DNA of 64,000 bases from Tragulus kanchil (taxonomy: Eukaryota > Chordata > Mammalia > Artiodactyla > Tragulidae). Location: contig JAIOJX010000004.1 in the NCBI GenBank assembly GCA_022376925.1, positions 173,691,501 to 173,755,500 on the forward strand, read 5' to 3'. Shown here one piece after another: positions 20,721 to 31,865 of the stretch. A program made the position numbers and the translations under genes. Each line of letters opens with the position of its first letter. Positions within the stretch are counted from its first letter, which is position 1. The notes under the pieces were generated by a model, which was given only the letters and a program-made list of their open reading frames with translations, was not told where the DNA came from and did no database searches.

Positions 20721-22965
20721 CCCAGTGTTTACTGAGCACGCGGGGTGGGCCAGGGCTGGGGGCCCCGAAGCCCTGTGCCACCGGGAAGGACAGCTCTCCT
20801 GGGATGCTTGAGGGACGGGAGAGGGCAGAGGGGGACACGGGGCGCAGGCCCTGGATGCCGGCAGGCCCGGGCCTGGACCCCACCAGACCCCCGGCCACAG
20901 GGCCTCGGCCACGCTGCTGTGTCCTTAGCCGTGGAACAGGCTGCTGACGCCCCGCCCGGCCCAGAGGCCGGCGCTCCGCTCATCGCGTGGGGACGGCGGC
21001 GGGAGCGGCAGGACCTGCCTGCACGCAGGTCTGCGGGCAGTCACGCAGGCCAGCCCTTTCCCACTGCAAGGTCTCTGCACGGGCTGCTCCTCCGGCAGGA
21101 GCACTCTGCCCTCCTCGCCCTTCTCGGCCACCGCTGAATGCCACCCCACCATCCCCCTCCACCTCCCCGCCATCGCCAGCCTTGGCACTCACGCCCTGCC
21201 CTCGGCTGGGCTCATGCTGTTCCCCTTTTTCGGAGGCCATCTGTCTTCTTGGTAAAAATCTATTCCCGATTCCAACAACACCTCCTCCAGGAAGCCGTCC
21301 TGACTTCCTCCGTCTTCCCCACTGGACCTGTGCAGGCTTCCAGGAAGGCGGTGGGGACAGGGGCCCCTGGGAGGACATGGTCTTTCTCTGCCATGGGACA
21401 GGACTCCTTGAGGAGGGGACGGAGGCCAGTAGAGCCTGTCCTAGAGAAGCCCCTCTCCGACCGTGAGCCTTGAAACCCCCACCCGGCCGTGCCGCCGTGC
21501 AGTGGGGACGCTTCCACCCTGTCCTCCCGGCTGAGGAGAAGCCTGTCTGTCTCGCCTCAGCTGCTCCATCTCTCAGCTCCCCGGCGAGAGCCCCGAGGAG
21601 CCAGCTGGTTCTGGTCTCTGAGCTGCAGGACTGGGCCAGTTGAGAAAGACAAAGAGGGAAGACCTTGGCCACCAGGCCAGTCCTGTGCCTCCCTGCGTTC
21701 TAGAGGATTCTGGTCATGGGCAGGTGGAGAGAAATGGAAGGCAGGGGCGAGGCAGGCGGCAGAAGACGAGTGAACTGGGAGCCCAGGTGGGAGGAGAGGC
21801 AGAGGAGCTGGAAAAAGGCGGTGGAAGAGAAAGAGGATGAGTCAGAGGCCCAGTGTTTACTGAGCACGCGGGGTGGGCCAGGGCTGGGGGCCCCGAAGCC
21901 CTGTGCCACCGGGAAGGACAGCTCTCCTGGGATGCTTGAGGGACGGGAGAGGGCAGAGGGGGACACGGGGCGCAGGCCCTGGATGCCGGCAGGCCCGGGC
22001 CTGGACCCCACCAGACCCCCGGCCACAGGGCCTCGGCCACGCTGCTGTGTCCTTAGCCGTGGAACAGGCTGCTGACGCCCCGCCCGGCCCAGAGGCCGGC
22101 GCTCCGCTCATCGCGTGGGGACGGCGGCGGGAGCGGCAGGACCTGCCTGCACGCAGGTCTGCGGGCAGTCACGCAGGCCAGCCCTTTCCCACTGCAAGGT
22201 CTCTGCACGGGCTGCTCCTCCGGCAGGAGCACTCTGCCCTCCTCGCCCTTCTCGGCCACCGCTGAATGCCACCCCACCATCCCCCTCCACCTCCCCGCCA
22301 TCGCCAGCCTTGGCACTCACGCCCTGCCCTCGGCTGGGCTCATGCTGTTCCCCTTTTTCGGAGGCCATCTGTCTTCTTGGTAAAAATCTATTCCCGATTC
22401 CAACAACACCTCCTCCAGGAAGCCGTCCTGACTTCCTCCGTCTTCCCCACTGGACCTGTGCAGGCTTCCAGGAAGGCGGTGGGGACAGGGGCCCCTGGGA
22501 GGACATGGTCTTTCTCTGCCATGGGACAGGACTCCTTGAGGAGGGGACGGAGGCCAGTAGAGCCTGTCGTAGAGAAGCCCTTCTCAGACCGTGAGGATTG
22601 AAACCCCCACCCGGCCGTGCCGCCGTGCAGTGGGGACGCTTCCACCCTGTCCTCCCGGCTGAGGAGAAGCCTGTCTGTCTCGCCTCAGCTGCTCCATCTC
22701 TCAGCTCCCCGGCGAGAGCCCCGAGGAGCCAGCTGGTTCTGGTCTCTGAGCTGCAGGACTGGGCCAGTTGAGAAAGACAAAGAGGGAAGACCTTGGCCAC
22801 CAGGCCAGTCCTGTGCCTCCCTGCGTTCTAGAGGATTCTGGTCATGGGCAGGTGGAGAGAACTGGAAGGCAGGGCGAGGCAGGCGGCAGAAGACGAGTGA
22901 ACTGGGAGCCCAGGTGGGAGGAGAGGCAGAGGAGCTGGAAAAAGACGGTGGAAGAGAAAGAGGAT
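20721..22965. repeat. Duplication 7: unit of about 1128 bp, 20721-21848 and 21849-22965
   Basis: Two head-to-tail copies at offset 1128, then 1127. A dense cluster of substitutions sits at about 21440-21470 against 22568-22600 (six or more in 35 bases). Further changes lie in the last 110 bases of copy A (G4/G3 near 21746, A/C near 21735, G/A near 21818). The join, 'gatgagtcagaggcccagtg', resembles a shortened version of the flank before copy A. An L2-like remnant lies in each copy. No gene is seen. Confidence 0.95.
21055..21330 (-). mobile_element. L2-like LINE remnant (copy A)
   Basis: The text 'ctctgcacgggctgctcctc' at 21073 and 'ctccaggaagccgtcctgac' at 21284 is the style of an antisense L2 3' end (small-town 'first-pass' clinic-like CT-rich phrases of that family). 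Assignment is by memory of the consensus only. The second copy is at 22183-22457. Confidence 0.55.
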
Positions 22966-22986
22966 TCGGAGTCGAACGTGATTCTG

Positions 22987-23215
22987 CGCTGGGGCCTCCC
23001 AGACGGCACTCGTGGCAAAGAGCCTGCCTGCCAGCTCAGGAGACGTGAGAGACACAGGTTCGATCCTGGGTCTGGAAGATCCCCTGGAGGAGGGCATGGC
23101 CGTCGATCCCAGTACTCTTGCCTGGAGAATCCCATGAACAGAGGAGCGTGGCGGGCTGCAGTCCATGGGGTCACAAAGAGTCAGACACGACTGAAGCGAC
23201 TTGGCACACACGCCC
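22987..23215 (+). mobile_element. Bov-tA SINE, sense
   Basis: Head 'gcaaagagcctgcctgccag' at 23014, box-B-like 'ggttcgatcctgggt' at 23057, body 'ggctgcagtccatggggtc' at 23153 and end 'gacacgactgaagcgactt' at 23184. It is full length and starts just after copy B of duplication 7. Confidence 0.9.
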
Positions 23216-23269
23216 TTGATTCTTCACGGAGAGAGGGCCACCAGGGGCCGAGAGATTTGTGCGGATTAC

Positions 23270-23731
23270 ATTGTGCTGCTCGGTTCGTTGCTCGGTCGTT
23301 TCGACTCTTTGAGACCCCTGAACTCTAGCTTCCCTGTCCTTCACCATCTCTGGGAGTGTGCTCAAATTCACGTCCTTTGACTCGATGATGCCGTCCAACC
23401 ATCTCGTCCTCTGCCGTCCCCTTCTCCTTCTGCCGTCCGTCCTTCCCAGCATCGGGGTCTTTTCCAATGAGTCATCTCTTTGTATCAGGTGGCCAAAGTA
23501 TTGGAGCTTCAGCATCAGTCCATCCAATGGGTATTCAGGGCTGATTTCCCTTAGGGTGGACGGGTTTGATCGCCTTGCTGTCCAAAGGGCTCTCAAAAGT
23601 CTTCTCCAGGACCACAGTTCAAAGGCATCCATTCTTCAGCGCTCAGCCTTGTTTATGGTCCAGCGCTCACATCCATATATGACTACTGGGGAAACCATAG
23701 CTTTGACTATAAAACCCAGGAACTCTGCCAT
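23270..23731 (-). mobile_element. BovB LINE fragment, antisense
   Basis: The minus-strand frame at 23171-23632 contains LKLQYFGHLIQRDDSLEKT and GRRRRGRQRTRWLDGI, typical of the BovB C-terminal region. It is interrupted on its right by a CHR-2-type SINE inserted at 23731. Fragment only, no functional enzyme. Confidence 0.9.
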
Positions 23732-24001
23732 TTTTTTTTAACTTCATGCCACGAGTTTTTTCTTAGTTATTTATTATTTTCATCCATGTTTATTCTTTGG
23801 TATGTGTGGGCCTCTGATCACAGTGGCCTCTCTCGTTGCAGAGCACGGGCTCTGGGCACATGTGCTCCAGAGCACTGGCTCATAATTGGACACACTGTTC
23901 CAGCCGCTCTGCGGCACGTGGGATCTTCTGGGGCCAGGGATCGAACTGGTGCCCCTTGCATTGCAAGGAGGACTCTACCCACTGGACCACCGGGGAAGCC
24001 C
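23732..24001 (-). mobile_element. CHR-2-like SINE, antisense, inserted in or next to BovB
   Basis: T-rich tail complement, then 'gtgggcctctgatcacagtg' at 23806 and head complement 'ccactggaccaccggggaag'. It is flanked by 12-base near-direct repeats, 'gaactctgccat' at 23720-23731 and 'gaattctgccat' at 24002-24013, a good target-site duplication. Confidence 0.9.
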
Positions 24002-24013
24002 GAATTCTGCCAT

Positions 24014-24741
24014 CTTGACGCAGCCCAGCCTGCACTGGACCCCAGACGTGGGATGAATGCCCACCGCCCCTCTGGCCCGGCCAGCTGACCATCAGCGTGA
24101 ACCCTCCTTGATTCTTGGTTAGGAGCTGGAGGCTAGAAACCTCTTCCCGCCTCTGTGAGGGCACTCAGCCTTCATCTCACCCCAGGCATTTTGAGGTCTG
24201 CATCTCGGAGCCAGACTGTCGTCTAAACGCAGCTCCTAAGCCGTGTGACCTCTCTGGATGAGTCACTTGATGCGCCGCCCTGCTCCTCTTGGGCTCCTGC
24301 ACCCGCCTGCCAATTAGCTTCCCCAAGGTCTGCAAGGAAGGCATTCATAAATGATGAAAGACTCGGAGACAATTAAGGCTCGTTGTGCCTCCTCGCTAAT
24401 GCAGCTCTGCTCCCAAGAAGAGCACGGATGTCATCTGGCTGCTTTGGCGGAAAGCCCCTGCGCTTTTAAGCCACGCTTTCCCAGGCCATGCCATCCAGAA
24501 TCAAGGCACAGGGTAGGCAGAGCTGCTTGGGAGAGAGGGGCGGCCACAAAGGCGCCAGCTCAGGCATCCGTCGACTGACGGCCTCTGCTCAGCGGGATGG
24601 GGACGCCGAGGAGAGAACTCAGGATTTGCAGCCGGACTCAATCAAGCTGACATTCCCACTGATGAGCCGTGGGGCCCCGGGCAAGGGACTCCAGCAACCC
24701 GAGCTTCAGGTGATCTTGTCTGTAAAGAGAGGCTCAGAATG
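24014..24741. other. Unique stretch with MIR-like text
   Basis: Around 24215-24275, 'tgtgacctctctggatgagt' looks like MIR. At 24335-24420 there is a short AT-richer island ('cattcataaatgatgaaag') outside known repeats. No gene is seen. Confidence 0.45.
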
Positions 24742-25054
24742 CCCTTGCCGTGGAGTGGCGGGGACGGATGACCAGGTGAGAAGAGAAGGCAGCGGAAGGG
24801 CCCTGCGCACCGCAGGGGCTCAGGGCAGTGATGCCAGGGGTCGGGGCCACACTCCAGCCGGGTGGGGCCAGTCAGGTTGGCCAGGAGGGACTGTGTGAGA
24901 CCCTCGCTCAGGTGCAAGCCGGGGCCGATCCCTGGACATCTGAGAACCAGAACGGATAATGCTGCGCGGGGCCATTGGATGGGTCTCATAAACCCAGAGG
25001 TGCTAGAGGTGAAGATGAATCGGACACTTTAAAGTCAGTGCTGTGCAAATTCCA

Positions 25055-25400
25055 TGTTGTTGCTGTTCGGTCGCTAAGGTGTGTCCCACAGCGACCTCAT
25101 GGACGACAGCACACCGGGCTCCCTGGCCTCTGCTGCCTCCCTGAGCTGGCTCGAACTCATGTCGCGTTAGTGATGCCATCCACCACCTCATCGTCTGTGG
25201 CCCCTTCTCCTCCTTCCGTCCGTCTTTCCCAGCATCAGGGTCTTTTCCAGCGAGTCCGTTCTTTGCATCAGGTGGTCAAAGTCCTGGAGCTTCAGCTCAG
25301 CATCCATCCTTCCAATGAGCCATCGGGGTTGATTTCCTTTAGGATGGACTGGCTTGACCTCCTCGCTGTCCAAGGCATTCTTGCCTGGAGAGCCTCATGG
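25055..25400 (-). mobile_element. BovB LINE fragment, antisense (copy A)
   Basis: The minus-strand frame reads LKLQDFDHLMQRTDSLEKT then GKTDGRRRRGHRR, i.e. BovB C-terminal text with decay. The second copy is at 26190-26530. Confidence 0.87.
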
Positions 25401-25574
25401 AGAGCAGGGAAAGGCAAATTCCACAGACAGTTGCTAACAGTGGTCTGCGTAGCCGTGGGTGGCTCTTCTGCTCAGCTGTGCTTTGTGGGGTGTCTGATTT
25501 CTGTTGGGGTGTTTGAGTGCTCAGGGGGCTCTCTGGAGGCATGGCCAGTGGTTAGGGGGATGCTATGGGCATGT

Positions 25575-25640
25575 GCACTGGGGCTGTGTGACCTTACATG
25601 AGTCACTTAACTTCTCTGTGCCTCAGCTATAAGAAGGTGA
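25575..25640 (-). mobile_element. MIR remnant (copy A)
   Basis: 'gagtcacttaacttctctgt' at 25600 followed by 'gcctcagct' is a MIR end. The second copy is at about 26706-26771. Confidence 0.7.
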
Positions 25641-26189
25641 AGCTACCACATTTGACTGGACTGTACTGACCCTTGCCCCCCAAAAAGTGCCAGACAGACG
25701 TTTTAATGGCTGTCATCCTGGGACAGCTTGCATTTCTCTTTGGTGCCCTTGGTCTGCACTGCCAAGTTTGCCCGGGGCCCCTCCAGCCGTCCCCGCGCCT
25801 CCGTCAGCATCTTGGTTCAGGAAGGCCGCCCTGTCCCTGTTGCTCGGTGGGGCCAGTCAGGTTGGCCAGAGAGGTGACCCTTGCCGTGGAGTGGCGGACG
25901 GATGACCAGGTGAGAAGAGAAGGCAGCGGAAGGGCCCTGCGCACCGCAGGGCTCAGGGCAGTGATGCCAGGTCGGGGCCACACTCCAGCCGGGTGGGGCC
26001 AGTCAGGTTGGCCAGGAGGGACTGTGTGAGACCCTCGCTCAGGTGCAAGCCGGGGCCGATCCCTGGACATCTGAGAACCAGAACGGATAATGCTGCGCGG
26101 GGCCATTGGATGGGTCTCATAAACCCAGAGGTGCTAGAGGTGAAGATGAATCGGACACTTTAAAGTCAGTGCTGTGCAAATTCCATGTT

Positions 26190-26530
26190 GTTGCTGTTCG
26201 GTCGCTAAGGTGTGTCCCACAGCGACCTCATGGACGACAGCACACCGCGCCCCCTGGCCTCTGCTGCCTCCCTGAGCTGGCTCGAACTCATGTCGCGTTA
26301 GTGATGCCATCCACCACCTCATCGTCTGTGGCCCCTTCTCCTCCTTCCGTCCGTCTTTCCCAGCATCAGGGTCTTTTCCAGCGAGTCCGTTCTTTGCATC
26401 AGGTGGTCAAAGTCCTGGAGCTTCAGCTCAGCATCCATCCTTCCAATGAGCCATCGGGGTTGATTTCCTTTAGGATGGACTGGCTTGACCTCCTCGCTGT
26501 CCAAGGCATTCTTGCCTGGAGAGCCTCATG
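26190..26530 (-). mobile_element. BovB LINE fragment, antisense (copy B)
   Basis: Duplicate of 25055-25400 carried in copy B of duplication 8. Confidence 0.87.
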
Positions 26531-26975
26531 GAGAGCAGGGAAAGGCAAATTCCACAGACAGTTGCTAACAGTGGTCTGCGTAGCCGTGGGTGGCTCTTCT
26601 GCTCAGCTGTGCTTTGTGGGGTGTCTGATTTCTGTTGGGGTGTTTGAGTGCTCAGGGGGCTCTCTGGAGGCATGGCCAGTGGTTAGGGGGATGCTATGGG
26701 CATGTGCACTGGGGCTGTGTGACCTTACATGAGTCACTTAACTTCTCTGTGCCTCAGCTATAAGAAGGTGAAGCTACCACATTTGACTGGACTGTACTGA
26801 CCCTTGCCCCCAACAAGTGCCAGACAGACGTTTTAATGGCTGTCATCCTGGGACAGCTTGCATTTCTCTTTGGTGCCCTTGGTCTGCACTGCCAAGTTTG
26901 CCCGGGGGCCCCTCCAGCCCGTCCCCCGCGCCTCCGTCAGCATCTTGGTTCAGGAAGGCGCCTGTCCCTGTTTGC

Positions 26976-27404
26976 TCTTCAGCTGATCAGCTTCCCACGA
27001 CCCACCCCAGCCCCTTTCTGACGTCGCTTGCCTCTGCAGCACCAACCCTGCCAAGGTCTGCTGCCCCCCAGCCAGATAAAACCAGGACGCTGAGCTTTTG
27101 AACCCTCAGGGTCCACCCCACCCCGAGCTCCCACCTGGCCTCATCCACCCCCTCCTCCGTCAGCGGATGTCATTACAGCCACTGGAAGCTGAGGAAAGGG
27201 CGCTCAGAGGGTGAGCAGCTTGCAAACACTCCAAAACCCGCAGATGTCAAGGAGGGGCTGGGAGTCACCCCTACCTCACATCTGTCACGGAAGAAGACAC
27301 TTCCCTCCACTGTTCCTGGTTCTTCTGGCCAGTCTGAGAATGAAACCAGCCTGAGACAGATCAACAAGAGAGAACCAAACGAAACTTTGATAACATGGAT
27401 ACAT
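26976..27404. other. Unique stretch with MIR-like part
   Basis: MIR-like text at about 27170-27240 ('ggaagctgaggaaagggcgc'). The polypyrimidine-AG near 27036-27041 ('gcttgcctctgcag') resembles a splice acceptor but is not followed by a credible exon. No gene is seen. Confidence 0.45.
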
Positions 27405-27490
27405 GAGAGACGGGAGCAGGGCGTGGCAGCCCTTCCAGCGCTCTCGCCTGGAGAATCCCCGGGACAGAGGAGCCTGGCGGGCGACGGACA
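27405..27490 (+). mobile_element. BovA SINE fragment, sense
   Basis: 'gagaatccccgggacagagg' at 27451 followed by 'agcctggcgggcga' is the BovA middle. Both ends are missing. Confidence 0.7.
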
Positions 27491-27774
27491 CCACGGAGCG
27501 CCCACCCATACGACACACAGAGAGCCCTACCCTTCCCCCGATGGCTGAAACTCTTTGGCTCAAGGCCATCCTCAGCGAAAGACAAACAAGACTGGGCTTG
27601 GCACGGCAAAGGAGACGAAGGCGACTCTCGTGACGGTGGAAAAGCAAGTGCTCGGGAAACAAAGGTCTGAGGGCCTTTCAGGGACAGCGGGACCCAGAGG
27701 GGACGCTGATGTTGAGACGCTGCCCGGCCGCCCCCGCCGCGTCTGGCCGGCGTTCTTTGCAGGTGCCTCTGAAA

Positions 27775-27985
27775 AGCGAAAGTGTTAGTTGCTCAGTCAC
27801 GTGGGACTCCTTGCAGCCCCATGGACTGCGGCCCGCCAGGCTCCTCTGTCCATGGGCTTCCCAGGCAAGAATGCTGGAGTGGGGTGCCTTTCCCTTCTCC
27901 GGGGCACCTCCCCGACCCAGGGATCGAACCCAGGTCTTCCCCAGTGCCGGCAGACTCTACCGTTTGTGCCACATTCCCCATGCTC
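27775..27985 (-). mobile_element. Bov-tA SINE, antisense
   Basis: 'gtgttagttgctcagtcacg' at 27782, 'ccatggactgcggcccgcca' at 27819, and the head complement near 27950-27972. Near full length. The frames here on both strands are SINE translations. Confidence 0.88.
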
Positions 27986-28879
27986 TGTAGGCAGCAGAGA
28001 GGAGGTAAACTGAAAAAACTTCCCTGAACCTTCTGCATCTTAAAACAATCAGCCTGAATTAATCATCGTGCTGAAGAGACACATCTTGGGCTGGAGAATT
28101 TTGCTCCTACACTTCCAAGTCCGCAGAGCCGCCCGGCAGCATGGACAAGCGGCCGAGGCTGAGAATGGTCTCCGGGGGTGCCCTGGCATGGGGGTATCTG
28201 TGAGAGGGCCAACCCGAGTCCCAGGTGGGAGCTGGACCCCAAAGGGACCGGTCCCGGAGACCTTGCCTCTCCCCGCTTACCACCATCTGACTGTGAGCTC
28301 TTCAGAGGGCCCACCGCTCAGGGGTTCCATCTGACCCCCACCGCAGGTTTAAGCCTACTCGTGCAGATCAGCCTTCATAAGCCGCAGTGGCACCAAGCCG
28401 TCGCCTACTCTGGCCCCGGCGTTCTCTGTGTGATCAGACACCTCTCTGTCCTGCGCGGCTGTTCCCTCCGCCTCCGCCTCGGCCTCTGTTAAGATCCCAC
28501 TCCCTCCTCAAGGCACAGCCCGCGGAAGGAATCGACTCTCCACGCGTGACCTCAGTGCGTTTTTCAGCTTTCAGGTTAGCAGCTCTGGGAGCGGGGCTCG
28601 CCCCTCCCCTGTTCCCATGGCCACAGGGCCTGGGCAGATGTCCATGGGGAACAGGAGAGGACGGCCGTCCCACAGGATGAACTTGCTGAGGACGTGGGGA
28701 CGCCGAGGCCCGCTGGAGCTGGCCGAGGAAGTCCGCCAGCCGCGCCCCAGGCAGAGGGACCCGCCGGCGCCGAGACCTGGGCGTGCTGCCCGTGTCCGCT
28801 GCCCTGCCTCGGCCGGGGTCCCCGGGGGGCGGGGCTCGAGAGCCCCGGGAGGCAGGTGTCCCGTGCCCTCTGCTGCACA

Positions 28880-28950
28880 GTTGAGAAACTGAGGCTGGGG
28901 ACACGAAGTGACCTGCCGAGGGTCACACAGCCAGAGGCGGAGGGGCACAG
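28880..28950 (+). mobile_element. MIR remnant (copy A)
   Basis: 'gagaaactgaggctggggac' at 28882 and 'gggtcacacagccagaggcg' at 28920 form the MIR core. The second copy is at 29967-30037. Confidence 0.8.
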
Positions 28951-29966
28951 CGGCGGGGCCTGGACGCCACCCTGGGCCGCTTCCACCCACGGCAGGGCCC
29001 GCGTGGTGCTTGCACGCGGAGCTGACAGACCTTTGCTCTTCTCCTTGGAGGGCAGAGGCCCAGCCTTCCCAGTGCCGGAACTCTCTGTACATAACAATCG
29101 AAAAACTTCCCTGAACCTTCTGCATCTTAAAACAATCAGCCTGAATTAATCATCGTGCTGAAGAGACACATCTTGGGCTGGAGAATTTTGCTCCTACACT
29201 TCCAAGTCCGCAGAGCCGCCCGGCAGCATGGACAAGCGGCCGAGGCTGAGAATGGTCTCCGGGGGTGCCCTGGCATGGGGGTATCTGTGAGAGGGCCAAC
29301 CCGAGTCCCAGGTGGGAGCTGGACCCCAAAGGGACCGGTCCCGGAGACCTTGCCTCTCCCCGCTTACCACCATCTGACTGTGAGCTCTTCAGAGGGCCCA
29401 CCGCTCAGGGGTTCCATCTGACCCCCACCGCAGGTTTAAGCCTACTCGTGCAGATCAGCCTTCATAAGCCGCAGTGGCACCAAGCCGTCGCCTACTCTGG
29501 CCCCGGCGTTCTCTGTGTGATCAGACACCTCTCTGCCCTGCGCGGCTGTTCCCTCCGCCTCCGCCTCGGCCTCTGTTAAGATCCCACTCCCTCCTCAAGG
29601 CACAGCCCGCGGAAGGAATCGACTCTCCACGCGTGACCTCAGTGCGTTTTTCAGCTTTCAGGTTAGCAGCTCTGGGAGCGGGGCTCGCCCCTCCCCTGTT
29701 CCCATGGCCACAGGGCCTGGGCAGATGTCCATGGGGAACAGGAGAGGACGGCCGTCCCACAGGATGAACTTGCTGAGGACGTGGGGACGCCGAGGCCCGC
29801 TGGAGCTGGCCGAGGAAGTCCGCCAGCCGCGCCCCAGGCAGAGGGACCCGCCGGCGCCGAGACCTGGGCGTGCTGCCCGTGTCCGCTGCCCTGCCTCGGC
29901 CGGGGTCCCCGGGGGGCGGGGCTCGAGAGCCCCGGGAGGCAGGTGTCCCGTGCCCTCTGCTGCACA

Positions 29967-30037
29967 GTTGAGAAACTGAGGCTGGGGACACGAAGTGACC
30001 TGCCGAGGGTCACACAGCCAGAGGCGGAGGGGCACAG
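29967..30037 (+). mobile_element. MIR remnant (copy B)
   Basis: Duplicate of the MIR at 28880-28950. Confidence 0.8.
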
Positions 30038-30604
30038 CGGCGGGGCCTGGACGCCACCCTGGGCCGCTTCCACCCACGGCAGGGCCCGCGTGGTGCTTGC
30101 ACGCGGAGCTGACAGACCTTTGCTCTTCTCCTTGGAGGGCAGAGGCCCAGCCTTCTCTGGCTGCAGGTGCCTGGCCGCCTTCGCTGGGTCAGGGGGCCTG
30201 CGGGCCGTCCTCGGAACCCAGCACGGAGCGTCCGTTAATTCCTGACAAGCAGGAGCCGTTCTGCCTCAGCGAGCCCCTGGGAGCTCTCTCCTCAGAGCGC
30301 TGCAGGCCGCCCCAGAGGGGCCGGGAGGCCTGATTTCTGCCTCGCTCCGGGATGCTGCGTTCCTGCAGCCAGGCCTCTGGGTTCTGATGATTTCTTAATG
30401 CATTTATAATCAGATTGGATTTCAGGCTCTGGGGGAGCTCCCGGATACACCAGCCCAGGACCAGAGGGCCCCGTTGCTGGAGCAGGACTTGCATCTCTGC
30501 CTTCCCCGCGGCCGGTGTCATTGGGGGACGGCCAGCCAGCCGCGGTTTAGGGGACCACAGGGGACGGTTCGGTTCCCTGCAAGGGGCGGCAGTGGAGCCC
30601 TGGC

Positions 30605-30745
30605 ACTTGGTCTCCCTGGTTCAAATTGCAGCTCTGCCATTTACCACCTCTCCAACTCTGGGTGAGCTAATTCACCTCTCTGAGCCTCCGTTTTTTCATC
30701 TGTAAAATGGGCAGGTTTTGGGGGGTGGGGTGAATGAAGTCATCC
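30605..30745 (-). mobile_element. MIR remnant (copy A)
   Basis: 'ttcaaattgcagctctgcca' at 30620, 'cctctctgagcctccgtttt' at 30673 and 'catctgtaaaatgggcaggt' at 30697 are the antisense MIR signature, well preserved. The second copy is at 31730-31865. Confidence 0.88.
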
Positions 30746-31729
30746 ACTGGTAACACTCAACTCAGGGCATGACACTAACTGAGTGTGCACCAGCGTGAGC
30801 TGTTGTTGGCGTGTTATTCTGAACAAGAGTGCCCCGTGGCTATCAGAGGGCCCGGGGAGAAGTTCCCGCCCCAAGGCCTGAGTGAGCCTTACCCCTACCT
30901 CACCCGCACACGACGCCTCCATGGCCTCACACCTGCTTCCTCGCTGGGCCTCGCGCTGGGCCGCGTGTGTCCCTTGTCCGTTTGGGCTCCAGAGTTTGCA
31001 CCTGCTGTTCCCTCGGTCTCTTTCCCCTGCTTGCCCGCCCTCCCCAGCACAGGGCTGCCCCCCACCCCTGCTCCATCTTCAGGCTCAGCCCCCGGCGGCC
31101 CCTCCTGGAGGCTTCCTGCCACGATGCCGCGCTTCTCTGCACAGCACCCACCCTGAGCCCGCCTCCCCTCCGTCTCCCCTCTCCAGTCAGCCTCTCACTC
31201 TGGAAGCCGAGCCTGCCACTTCTTCATGCCTCCCCGCCATCCCCACCTTTTTAATTAAAAAAGTTACATATGCACATGATTATGGATAACGCATATGCAA
31301 ATCTTATGGAAACGTGTAAAAGGAAGAGTAAACGCCGCCTCCGCTCCCATCCCCCCGCGGCAGCGCCTCTCCCGTGAGCCAGCGGCTGTTCTGGTTTCCC
31401 TTTATAACTCGAAATAATACACTTCACCTCTTCCTTATCGACTTCACGCAGTCTCTGCTCTGGCACCTGCTCCGGGATGCTGCGTTCCAGCCAGGCCTCT
31501 GGGTTCTGATGATTTCTTAATGCATTTATAATCAGATTGGATTTCAGGCTCTGGGAGCTCGGATACACCAGCCCAGGACCAGAGGGCCCCGTTGCTGGAG
31601 CAGGACTTGCATCTCTGCCTTCCCCGCGGCCGGTGTCATTGGGGGACGGCCAGCCAGCCGCGGTTTAGGGGACCACAGGGGACGGTTCGGTTCCCTGCAA
31701 GGGGCGGCAGTGGAGCCCTGGCACTTGGT

Positions 31730-31865
31730 CTCCCTGGTTCAAATTGCAGCTCTGCCATTTACCACCTCTCCAACTCTGGGTGAGCTAATTCACCTCTCTG
31801 AGCCTCCGTTTTTTCATCTGTAAAATGGGCAGGTTTTGGGGGGTGGGGTGAATGAAGTCATCCAC
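31730..31865 (-). mobile_element. MIR remnant (copy B)
   Basis: Duplicate of 30605-30745 carried in copy B of duplication 10. Confidence 0.88.

Larger units (their letters stand above)
24742..26975. repeat. Duplication 8: unit of about 1135 bp, 24742-25845 and 25878-26975
   Basis: Two head-to-tail copies at offset 1136, falling to about 1131. In copy B the first 100 bases carry three contractions (GGGG/GG, G4/G3, G4/G2). In copy A the last 200 bases carry shortened C and G runs relative to copy B. The linker 25846-25877 repeats 'ggggccagtcaggttggcca', seen internally at 24866, followed by 'gagaggtgaccc', a shortened form of the flank before copy A. This mosaic looks like a poorly resolved overlap of two sequence ends. 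Contents: BovB fragment and MIR. No gene is seen. Confidence 0.94.
28014..30155. repeat. Duplication 9: unit of 1087 bp, 28014-29068 and 29101-30155
   Basis: Two head-to-tail copies at a constant offset of 1087. I saw one substitution (T/C near 28450/29537). The linker 29069-29100 ('ccagtgccggaactctctgt' and following) matches neither copy but resembles a degraded version of the flank before copy A, the SINE head complement with 'ccagtgccggcagactctac' at 27943. That is what a low-quality sequence end would look like. Each copy holds a MIR remnant. No gene is seen. Confidence 0.95.

Noticed and set aside
20520..20735. Small frame starting with a signal-peptide-like run (MRTCVFSALLLVLLQGAYC)
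   Set aside because: The frame runs into MIR-derived sequence and then across the left edge of duplication 7. Nothing after the hydrophobic start looks like a protein, and no splice sites support it. Most likely chance.
23171..23632. Minus-strand frame as a reverse transcriptase gene
   Set aside because: It is only the decayed C-terminal end of BovB, without endonuclease or RT catalytic regions, and is interrupted by a SINE.
27023..27042. Splice-acceptor-like polypyrimidine tract and AG
   Set aside because: No credible exon follows: no conserved frame and no matching donor. Such tracts are common in pyrimidine-rich DNA.
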